Source: UBA7398 sp947491605 (lineage in GTDB: Bacteria; Actinomycetota; Actinomycetes; Nanopelagicales; Nanopelagicaceae). From it: a DNA stretch of 5,378 nucleotides. The first letter of the stretch is position 1; every line of letters starts with the position of its first letter. A program made the position numbers and the translations under genes. The DNA is taken from NCBI GenBank assembly GCA_947491605.1, contig CANLJW010000055.1, positions 1-5,378 of the forward strand. Reading direction: 5' to 3'. Positions 1 to 5,378 of the stretch are shown piece after piece. Under the pieces are notes generated by a model, which was not told where the DNA came from, made no database searches, and saw nothing but the letters and a program-made list of their open reading frames with translations.

Positions 1-2
1 TA

Positions 3-716
3 AAAGCGCTTTCAAACGTTTATTTGGATTTAAATCTAGGCGAAGTAGTTGGTCTAATTGGGCCAAACGGTGCTGGGAAAACGACAGCTTTTAATGCCAT
101 CTCGGGATTAGTGGAAGCAACATCAGGAAAACTTTCACTTGATGGCAAAGAACATAATTGGCCAAAACCGAATCAATTAGTGGATTTAGGAATCGCTAGA
201 ACTTTGCAAGGTGTTGGGCTATTTCCAGATTTGACAGTTTTAGAAAATGTGATGGTAGGTGCAAATAAATTTGCAAAGAGTGGACTATTTAGATCAGCTC
301 TTGGGTTATCTAATAAAGATGAATCCCAATTAAAAGAGCGGGCACAGTTAGCCCTTGAACGAGTTTATGCCGGCGAACTTTCAAACCGCCGTGCAGATAC
401 GCTTTCATATCCAGATACAAAGCGAGTTTCAATTGCGCGAGCCTTAGTTAGCGAACCGCGTATTTTGTTACTCGATGAACCAGCCGGTGGTTTAGGATCT
501 CAAGATATTTCTTGGCTAAATAGTGTTATTTCTAATTTGAAATCAATCTGTGCCATTATTTTGGTTGAACATCATATGGATGTTGTGATGGCGGTTTGCG
601 ACCGTATTTATGTGCTTAATTTTGGTGAAGTAATTTCTTCTGGATCTATCTCACATGTTAGAAACGATCCAGCTGTAATCGCTGCTTATCTAGGAACAAG
701 CGCAGGTGGTGCATGA
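3..716 (+). CDS. livG: Liv-type ABC transporter ATP-binding protein LivG (5' partial)
   Basis: Cytoplasmic ATPase subunit of a branched-chain-amino-acid type (HAAT) importer; it pairs with LivF to power uptake. Counting the codon at position 3 as residue 1, Walker A GPNGAGKT is at about 20-27, the Q-loop (RTLQ) glutamine at 69, the signature LSYPD at 134-138, Walker B ILLLDE at 154-159, and the H-loop histidine (VEHHMD) at 190. The frame is open to the window edge and the residues before the TTG at 24 (KALSNVY) match the LivG strand that normally precedes Walker A. The TTG is therefore internal and the gene starts upstream; by comparison with E. coli LivG (255 residues) about 18 residues are missing. 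The signature is unusual: proline replaces the glycine of the family's usual LSYGQ/LAYGQ form, and the D-loop is also divergent (AGGLGSQD). The stop overlaps the livF start in ATGA. The family is certain; the amino-acid substrate is inferred. Confidence 0.93.
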   Translation, partial: KALSNVYLDLNLGEVVGLIGPNGAGKTTAFNAISGLVEATSGKLSLDGKEHNWPKPNQLVDLGIARTLQGVGLFPDLTVLENVMVGANKFAKSGLFRSALGLSNKDESQLKERAQLALERVYAGELSNRRADTLSYPDTKRVSIARALVSEPRILLLDEPAGGLGSQDISWLNSVISNLKSICAIILVEHHMDVVMAVCDRIYVLNFGEVISSGSISHVRNDPAVIAAYLGTSAGGA

Positions 717-1426
717 GCGGTTTAACTGTTAAAGATTTGGTGGTAGATCATGGTGCGATTACCGCTATTAACGGGATTTCATTTACGGTTGAGCCAGGTC
801 AATTAGCTGCCGTAATAGGCTCTAATGGAGCTGGCAAAACCACGCTTTTGCGGACACTTTCCGGATTAAAGCAAGCTAGCAACGGTAGCGCTCAATGGAG
901 CGGCGAACATATTCTTGGAAAAAAACCAGAAAATTTAGTTCGCCATGGGATATCACATGTATCTGAAGGCAAGTCGGTAATTCCAGAGTTAACCGTTAAA
1001 GAAAATCTTGCGCTAGGTGGTATCTGGCGAAAAGATAAAAAGGATGTAGTTGCTGTGACAAAGGAAGTTTTGGAGTTATTTCCAAGGTTAGGCGAGCGAT
1101 TAAACCAACGTGCGGACACCCTTTCTGGTGGCGAACGTCAGATGCTTGCAATTGGTCGCGCGCTAATTTCACGACCTAAATTAATTTTATTAGATGAACC
1201 ATCACTTGGGCTAGCGCCGCTTGTGATTGAACAAATTTTTCATACAATTGATCAACTTCGCCATAAATTAGGATTAACCATTGTCTTAGTAGAACAGAAT
1301 GCTATGAGTGCGCTGCGGATAGCAGATATTGGAATCATCATTAACCTTGGAAAAATTGTGGCAACTGGAACGGCGACCGAATTAATCAACGATCCGGCGC
1401 TCCATGCCGCGTATTTGGGGTACTGA
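713..1426 (+). CDS. livF: Liv-type ABC transporter ATP-binding protein LivF
   Basis: Second cytoplasmic ATPase of the importer, expected to form a heterodimer with LivG on the LivH/LivM membrane core. At 237 residues it has the same length as E. coli LivF. Walker A GSNGAGKT lies at 36-43, the LivF-type Q-loop region (HVSEGKSVIPELTV) at about 82-95, an intact signature LSGGE at 137-141, and Walker B LILLDE at 157-162. At the H-loop position there is glutamine (VEQN, 193-196) instead of histidine, which is normal for LivF-class proteins and separates this gene from livG. The ATG at 713 overlaps the livG stop by four bases (ATGA), and an AGGTGG stretch at 704-709 may help initiation although its spacing is short. 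The gene ends in TGATG, sharing one base with livH. Nothing is broken. Confidence 0.95.
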   Translation: MSGLTVKDLVVDHGAITAINGISFTVEPGQLAAVIGSNGAGKTTLLRTLSGLKQASNGSAQWSGEHILGKKPENLVRHGISHVSEGKSVIPELTVKENLALGGIWRKDKKDVVAVTKEVLELFPRLGERLNQRADTLSGGERQMLAIGRALISRPKLILLDEPSLGLAPLVIEQIFHTIDQLRHKLGLTIVLVEQNAMSALRIADIGIIINLGKIVATGTATELINDPALHAAYLGY

Positions 1427-2322
1427 TGCAACAGGCTATTAATGCACTTTTAATTGGAATCAGTAATGGGTTTATTTATAGTTTGATGGCGCTTGCTCTG
1501 GTACTAGTTTGGCGATCAACTCGAGTAATTAATTTTGCCCAAGCCGGTCAGGCAATTCTCTCTACATATATTGCATATGAAATCGTAACTAGAACCGATA
1601 ATTTTATTTTGGCTTTTATTGGCGGTGTCTTAGCAGGCGCACTTGTTGGCGCTGTTGTAGAAATTTTGTTAATGCGGACGCTTTTTAAACATGTGAGCGA
1701 TGGACCAGTCGCAGCGCTAGCTCCGGTGATTGCTTCGCTTGGGTTATTAGGGCTAATTAGAAGTGTCATTGGAATGGTGTGGGGCAATGATCAGAAACCA
1801 TTTTTTCCACCGGTCTCCACAAATGGATTCACATTTGGTAGCACAACTGTCCCGTTTTCACGCATGAATCTGCTGATCGTTGTTGGCGCGGCAACGGTAA
1901 TGATTATTTTTACTCTGATATTCCAGAAGAGCAATTTAGGTCTTGCACTTAGAGCTGCGGCATTCCAACCAGAAATTGCACGATTAGCTGGGATAAGAGT
2001 TGGCGCGATTCGAACAACCGGCTGGATTTTCGCAGGAGCTGCCGGCGCTGTCGCCGGAATTCTAATTTCACCTAATGATGCGATCACACCGTACTCACTT
2101 GATTCGCTTTTGATTTTTGGATTCGTAGCTGCCGTGATTGGTGGACTCGAAAGTTTAACTGGTGCTGTGGTCGGTGGCTTAACTCTTGGAATTGGACTCT
2201 CGTTTATTCTTACTTATATTGGAACATCACTTATTTTCCCAGCAACATTCGTTGTACTAGCCCTGGCGTTAATAATTCGACCTCAAGGTTTATTTGGCAG
2301 CAAGGCGGCGCGAAATGCATAG
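1426..2322 (+). CDS. livH: Liv-type ABC transporter permease LivH
   Basis: Inner-membrane permease that forms half of the translocation channel with LivM. The 298-residue product is close to E. coli LivH (308). The N-terminal segment with NGFIYSLMALAL, followed by RVINFAQAGQ at about 33-42, is the typical start of LivH proteins. Long hydrophobic stretches follow at roughly 62-82, 96-118, 148-166, 198-214, 227-243 and 250-287. The cytoplasmic coupling loop that contacts the ATPases is seen at about 171-191 (LGLALRAAAFQPEIARLAGI), corresponding to the family's GxAxRAxAxxPExARLxGI pattern. The C-terminal RPQGLFG (285-291) is also typical. The start ATG at 1426 shares its A with the livF stop (TGATG), so reinitiation after livF is likely. 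The end overlaps livM by 8 bases. Family assignment is secure; the transported solute is not determined by this sequence. Confidence 0.94.
   Translation: MQQAINALLIGISNGFIYSLMALALVLVWRSTRVINFAQAGQAILSTYIAYEIVTRTDNFILAFIGGVLAGALVGAVVEILLMRTLFKHVSDGPVAALAPVIASLGLLGLIRSVIGMVWGNDQKPFFPPVSTNGFTFGSTTVPFSRMNLLIVVGAATVMIIFTLIFQKSNLGLALRAAAFQPEIARLAGIRVGAIRTTGWIFAGAAGAVAGILISPNDAITPYSLDSLLIFGFVAAVIGGLESLTGAVVGGLTLGIGLSFILTYIGTSLIFPATFVVLALALIIRPQGLFGSKAARNA
2302..2308 (+). promoter_or_regulatory. Probable ribosome binding site deciding the livM start
   Basis: AAGGCGG lies inside the end of livH, with its AAGG core 9 bases before the ATG at 2315. It supports the ATG over an in-frame TTG at 2294, which has no comparable site and would add seven residues (MAARRRE) that belong to the overlapped end of livH in another frame. 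Confidence 0.5.
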
Positions 2323-3307
2323 CCTGCGTCGACTCTTCTTATTTATATTTTCAACTTTGATTTTGCTTGCGCTCTCGCTAAAAATTGAAGAGCTCCGAGT
2401 TTATCAAGGTGCTCAAATTGCAATTTACGCGCTAGGTATCAGTTCAATTGTTTTATTGACTGGTTACTCCGGACAAGTCTCACTTGGCAATGGCGCTTTT
2501 ATGGCAATCGGCGCATATACCGCAGCGCTAACTCAAATTCATTGGCATCTGCCACTCTTCTTTACCTTTGTAGTTGGCACGTTTTCAGCAGCGCTGGCTG
2601 GTGCAATCTTAGGCGGCGGCGCAGCTCGGTTATCGGGGCCTTACTTAGCGGGTGCGACCCTTGCGCTAGCAGTTGGCTTACCTACACTTGCAAATCAATT
2701 TACAATTCTTAATGGTGAAACCGGATTGGATTACACTTCAGGTACACCACCAACATGGTTTGGCGAAAGTTTTACTTTATATAAATGGTTTTTTTGGATC
2801 GCTTTAGTAAACGTTATGTTGATGATGTTCTTTCTTCGAAATATTACGTCAAGTAGATATGGCCGAACTTGGAAAGCGCTCCGTGGTAATCCAGTCGCGG
2901 CCCAACTTTCCGGCATCCAAGTAGGTGGATCAAAGGTCTTGGCTTTCACGATCAGCGCCGGGGTGGCTGGCCTAGCTGGCTCGCTTTTAGGCATGATTGG
3001 CTTCGTCGGCCCAACGGGATTTGGGCTTGGCCTCTCGTTTGCGCTCGTAACAGGGGCGGTTCTATCTGGTGTAACTAGCCTCGCAGGTAGCATGCTTGGG
3101 GCTGTAGTTCTGGTTGCGATTCCAGAGTTGGCCAGCGTCATTGCACATCGACTTGGCGATACTGAACGCGTAACCTCAAATTTGCCGGGCTTGATAATGA
3201 GTACGTTATTGATTTTGACGGTGCTGTTTACTCCAAACGGCCCAGCAGAACAGATACGTAAACATAAAGCACGGAAGCACGGAAGCAGTAAAGCACGGAA
3301 GCAGTAA
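2315..3307 (+). CDS. livM: Liv-type ABC transporter permease LivM
   Basis: Second inner-membrane permease, partner of LivH. From the ATG at 2315 the product has 330 residues. The LivM hallmark GYSGQVSLGNGAFMAIGAY is at about 50-68, between hydrophobic segments at roughly 6-22, 34-49, 80-100, 112-126, 156-174, 208-230, 237-252, 260-275 and 292-306. The ATPase-coupling loop is at about 181-200 (RYGRTWKALRGNPVAAQLSG). The start overlaps the livH stop by eight bases (ATGCATAG), and an AAGGCGG site precedes it; a TTG 21 bases earlier is a poorer choice. The last 13 residues (KARKHGSSKARKQ) are a basic tail encoded by an 8-bp tandem DNA repeat, which even supplies the stop codon. This tail is not part of the conserved fold, which ends near TPNGPAEQIR. 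Its positive charge fits a cytoplasmic C-terminus. Substrate remains inferred. Confidence 0.93.
   Translation: MHSLRRLFLFIFSTLILLALSLKIEELRVYQGAQIAIYALGISSIVLLTGYSGQVSLGNGAFMAIGAYTAALTQIHWHLPLFFTFVVGTFSAALAGAILGGGAARLSGPYLAGATLALAVGLPTLANQFTILNGETGLDYTSGTPPTWFGESFTLYKWFFWIALVNVMLMMFFLRNITSSRYGRTWKALRGNPVAAQLSGIQVGGSKVLAFTISAGVAGLAGSLLGMIGFVGPTGFGLGLSFALVTGAVLSGVTSLAGSMLGAVVLVAIPELASVIAHRLGDTERVTSNLPGLIMSTLLILTVLFTPNGPAEQIRKHKARKHGSSKARKQ
3267..3306 (+). repeat. Five-copy 8-bp tandem repeat at the 3' end of livM
   Basis: Five octamers lie head to tail: AAGCACGG, AAGCACGG, AAGCAGTA, AAGCACGG, AAGCAGTA. The last four form two perfect copies of the 16-mer AAGCACGGAAGCAGTA (3275-3290 and 3291-3306). 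The unit length is not a multiple of three, so each copy is read in a different frame and the tail of LivM looks only loosely repetitive. The livM stop TAA (3305-3307) lies at the end of the last copy. The array ends 23 bases before the livK start. Confidence 0.9.
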
Positions 3308-3317
3308 ACCCCTCGAT

Positions 3318-3324
3318 GAAAGGA
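3318..3324 (+). promoter_or_regulatory. Ribosome binding site of livK
   Basis: GAAAGGA ends five bases before the livK ATG at 3330. It is the clearest Shine-Dalgarno match in the window and sits in the only real intergenic gap. This fits independent and strong initiation of the binding protein, which is usually needed in excess over the membrane subunits. Confidence 0.7.
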
Positions 3325-3329
3325 AATAC

Positions 3330-4634
3330 ATGATCGGTTCAAGACGCAAAGGGCTCGGTGTAGTAACAACTGCGGCCATTGCAACCAGCGCACTGCTGAT
3401 ATCTGCGATTCCGGCACATGCCGAAGTTGGAGTGAGCAGCAGCGAGATAAAACTCGGCATTACCGTCCCCCTGACCGGCCCAGCCGCAACTGGATATAGC
3501 AAAGTCGCGCCAGCCATGAAAGCATATTTCGCGTATGTAAATGCTAATGGTGGCGTAAATGGCCGCAAGATTAACTTAATCATTAAAGATGACAAGTACA
3601 TCCCACAAGAAGCCATTAACATGACCAACGAATTAATTTTGAAAGATAAAGTAATGGCAATTGTTGGCGCGCTCGGAACTGCAAATAATTTAGCGGTTGC
3701 AAGCAAAGTACAAATTGCTAGCCGCGGCGTACCAAGCCTCTTTGTAAATACTGGATATAGCGGGTTTGCGGATAAGAAGAAATTCCCAACAACTTTCGCA
3801 CTATTTCCTTCGTATGCAATGGAAGCAAAAGCCATTGCAGCGTATTTGAAAGAAAACCTGCCAACTGCAAAAACTTGCGTACTGCTCCAGAACGATGACT
3901 TTGGTGCTGATGCTGCTGCAGGTTTCAAAACTGGTGGCGTAACCTTCACTGAAACTGTTAAATATGTTTCAGGTACCCAGAGCTCAGCTACCGGTCAAAC
4001 TTGGATCGGTAAATTTGCTACTGCTAAATGTGAAGTTGTTGTGCTATTCGGTGTAGGTACCGCTAACGCAATCGCACTCGGCGTTGCCGCTGCTGGTGGC
4101 TACAAACCACAATGGATCCTTGGTTCAGTTGGTTCGGATGTCACAACCATCAAAGCCACGCTAAATAACCCACAAGCTACTGCGCTTATGAATGGCGCAA
4201 TCGGTGCTTCTTGGGCCCCAGATTCAGCTGATTTGACGGATGAATATGTAAAACAATTCCGTGAAATCAACACTACTTATAACGCCGGCGCAGTCTTCGA
4301 TAACAACGTAATGGTTGGTATGAACTCAGGCCTCTTGGTCGTGCAAGCACTTCGTGCAGCTGGCTCAAATCCAACTCGTAAATCGCTAATTGCAGCGATT
4401 GAAAAGAAGGGCTCAACATTTGCAACTGCTGGTTATTCAGCTCTTGGATACTCAAAAACTAGCCACGTTGGCCAAACTGGATTCTGGTTTGGTAAGTACA
4501 ACCTTGCTGGTGAACTTAAGTCAGTAGATGGTAAGTACACCATGTACACCACCGATTCAGCAGCTGGTCCAGTTGTAAAGACTGAACAGAAGCGTCTGCC
4601 AATGCCAGCGAAAGGATTACCAAGTAACTCATGA
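3330..4634 (+). CDS. livK: Liv-type extracellular solute-binding protein, non-lipidated (LivK-like)
   Basis: Exported ligand-binding receptor of the importer, Peripla_BP_6/type I periplasmic-binding fold, 434 residues (E. coli LivK is about 369). An export signal covers residues 1-31: basic SRRKG at 4-8, a hydrophobic core, then an Ala-His-Ala site before Glu32. There is no lipobox cysteine. The arginine pair could also suit Tat export, but the motif lacks the usual FLK. The mature part opens with IKLGITVPLTGPAA (40-53), then GGVNGRKINLIIKDD (74-88), DKVMAIVGALGTANNLAVA (106-124) and NDDFGAD (188-194), all in the order expected for this family. Cys183 and Cys234 are the only cysteines in the part I counted and might pair. 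The wording of the GxVNGRK and VGxLGT blocks recalls a subgroup of these receptors whose ligands are often not amino acids, so the ligand is open. The gene has its own ribosome site after the 22-bp gap and overlaps the hydrolase gene by four bases. Confidence 0.92.
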   Translation: MIGSRRKGLGVVTTAAIATSALLISAIPAHAEVGVSSSEIKLGITVPLTGPAATGYSKVAPAMKAYFAYVNANGGVNGRKINLIIKDDKYIPQEAINMTNELILKDKVMAIVGALGTANNLAVASKVQIASRGVPSLFVNTGYSGFADKKKFPTTFALFPSYAMEAKAIAAYLKENLPTAKTCVLLQNDDFGADAAAGFKTGGVTFTETVKYVSGTQSSATGQTWIGKFATAKCEVVVLFGVGTANAIALGVAAAGGYKPQWILGSVGSDVTTIKATLNNPQATALMNGAIGASWAPDSADLTDEYVKQFREINTTYNAGAVFDNNVMVGMNSGLLVVQALRAAGSNPTRKSLIAAIEKKGSTFATAGYSALGYSKTSHVGQTGFWFGKYNLAGELKSVDGKYTMYTTDSAAGPVVKTEQKRLPMPAKGLPSNS

Positions 4635-5378
4635 AAAATCTAATGAGCAAGAAAAATAAAGTCATTGCCTTCTTGGCATCGACTTCGCTAGTTACTATGA
4701 CGATGGTCGCGCTTCCAAGCGCGGCTCGTGCAGCAGATCCAAGTTGTACCGACCTAGTTGTAATTACGCAATGCGTAGGCGCAACATCCGATGGCGCACC
4801 TTATCTTGTACAAGTGCCAGCAAAATTTACTGGAACGCTATTTCTCTTCTCGCATGGATACCGACACTTTGTTGATATTCCTGCTGGAATTCCAGTAGTT
4901 GGTGGCTACACCGTAACTAACACGCCACAACCAGCTCCTGGTCGCACTGTGGCAGAAATTACTCAGGTTGCAACCTCGATGTTAGGTAAAGGATATGCAG
5001 TTGCGGGTTCTGGTTTTGCTCGTCAAGGCTGGAACGTCGATAGCGGTTTAAAGACCAACGTCGAGTTAATTGCAATCATTAAAAAGCAATTTCCAAAAGT
5101 AACCAAAGTTGTAGCTTGGGGCGAATCACTTGGTGGATTTATAACTCAAGCACTCGCTGAAAAGTATCCAACTCTGGTTAATGCTGCGGCGCCACTTTGT
5201 ATGGCTGCCGGTTCGGTAGAAGCTGCATTAACTATGGCTGGCGATGCGGTTTGGGGTTTGAAGACTTTCTTCGATCCAACAATCGTGGGTAGTAATTATG
5301 CGGCTGGTGCTGCAGGTTACGCGCAAGCAATGGGAGATATTGTAAAAGTTCTTACAGTTCTTGGAACTTTACAAGCTG
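4631..5378 (+). CDS. Secreted alpha/beta hydrolase (3' partial)
   Basis: Open frame from the ATG at 4631 to the window edge, 249 complete codons; the 3' end lies outside. Residues 1-34 form a signal peptide: lysines at 2, 7, 8 and 10, a hydrophobic stretch to about 28, then Ala-Arg-Ala before Ala35-Asp36. The mature part looks like an alpha/beta hydrolase: a strand ending in SHGY (74-77) gives the usual oxyanion-loop HG, and WGESLGG (163-169) is the nucleophile elbow with Ser166 as the likely catalytic residue. The acid and histidine of the triad would lie past the window. Cys39 and Cys48 could form a disulfide outside the cell. The start overlaps the livK stop as ATGA, so it is probably coupled to the transporter; an AAAGGA at 4611-4616 is rather distant. 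An ATG at 4643 is an alternative start that keeps the signal. Esterase, amidase and peptidase activities are all possible; I cannot choose among them. Confidence 0.85.
   Translation, partial: MKNLMSKKNKVIAFLASTSLVTMTMVALPSAARAADPSCTDLVVITQCVGATSDGAPYLVQVPAKFTGTLFLFSHGYRHFVDIPAGIPVVGGYTVTNTPQPAPGRTVAEITQVATSMLGKGYAVAGSGFARQGWNVDSGLKTNVELIAIIKKQFPKVTKVVAWGESLGGFITQALAEKYPTLVNAAAPLCMAAGSVEAALTMAGDAVWGLKTFFDPTIVGSNYAAGAAGYAQAMGDIVKVLTVLGTLQA

Noticed and set aside
24..716. TTG at 24 as a true start of livG
   Set aside because: It would place Walker A at residue 13, too close to the N-terminus, and the frame upstream is open and encodes residues (KALSNV) that fit the LivG family. The gene is cut by the window edge.
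2294..2314. TTG at 2294 as livM start
   Set aside because: The ATG at 2315 has a better-placed AAGG site and the family start begins directly before the first membrane segment; the extra residues only reflect the livH end read in another frame.
3191..3240. Promoter-like TTGATA/TTGACG hexamers before livK
   Set aside because: No -10-like hexamer at the right spacing follows either one, and the region is conserved permease coding sequence.
3226..3309. Possible stem between GTTTACT (3226-3232) and AGTAAAC (3303-3309)
   Set aside because: Only seven pairs with a loop of about 70 bases and no U-run; not convincing as a terminator or regulatory hairpin.
3316..3333. Mini-ORF ATG AAA GGA AAT ACA TGA whose stop overlaps the livK start
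   Set aside because: It would be a five-residue leader peptide coupled to livK, but it has no ribosome site of its own and contains the livK ribosome site within it, so a chance frame is more likely.
2731..3417. Long minus-strand open frame opposite livM, and another at 3206-3949 opposite livK
   Set aside because: Both lie opposite well-supported genes, their translations have no recognisable domain, and they are rich in proline, serine and threonine as expected from antisense reading of membrane and Ala-rich proteins.
4491..4539. Direct repeat GGTAAGTACA at 4491-4500 and 4530-4539 inside livK
   Set aside because: Both copies encode Gly-Lys-Tyr in frame, 39 bases apart; this fits ordinary protein repetition and codon preference better than a DNA element.

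Overview
The window holds one continuous, forward-strand operon: five genes of a branched-chain-amino-acid (Liv/HAAT family) type ABC transporter, followed by a secreted alpha/beta hydrolase. Both edge genes are cut off by the window: the first lacks its 5' end and the last lacks its 3' end. I see no credible gene on the minus strand, no RNA gene, no mobile element and no stretch above 25 bases outside coding sequence.

Layout: livG-type ATPase (3-716, 5' partial), livF-type ATPase (713-1426), livH-type permease (1426-2322), livM-type permease (2315-3307), an 8-bp tandem repeat that encodes the livM tail (3267-3306), a 22-bp gap with a clear ribosome binding site, livK-type solute-binding protein (3330-4634), and the hydrolase (4631-5378, 3' partial). 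Adjacent genes overlap by 4, 1, 8 and 4 bases, except at livM/livK. This points to a single transcript with translational coupling. No promoter or terminator is visible, so the operon probably begins upstream and continues downstream.

How they work together: the binding protein captures a ligand outside the membrane and delivers it to the LivH/LivM channel. The LivG/LivF ATPase pair drives import. The coupled exported hydrolase may release the ligand (for example from a peptide, amide or ester) or process a related compound. That link is inference from context. The true substrate is not readable from sequence, because this transporter family also moves urea, amides and aromatic acids.

Organism: spot counts give a GC content roughly in the mid-40s. 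Genes are tightly packed, and the exported proteins have Ala-X-Ala signal peptidase sites. Together with the general look of the proteins, this suggests a streamlined actinobacterium, possibly a freshwater acI/Nanopelagicales type. That is a low-to-moderate confidence impression, since no phylogenetic marker is present.

Most of the window is an ordinary nutrient-uptake operon. The points worth a second look are the frame-shifting tandem repeat at the livM end, a degenerate ABC signature in LivG, a binding protein with no lipidation site, and the hydrolase attached to the operon.
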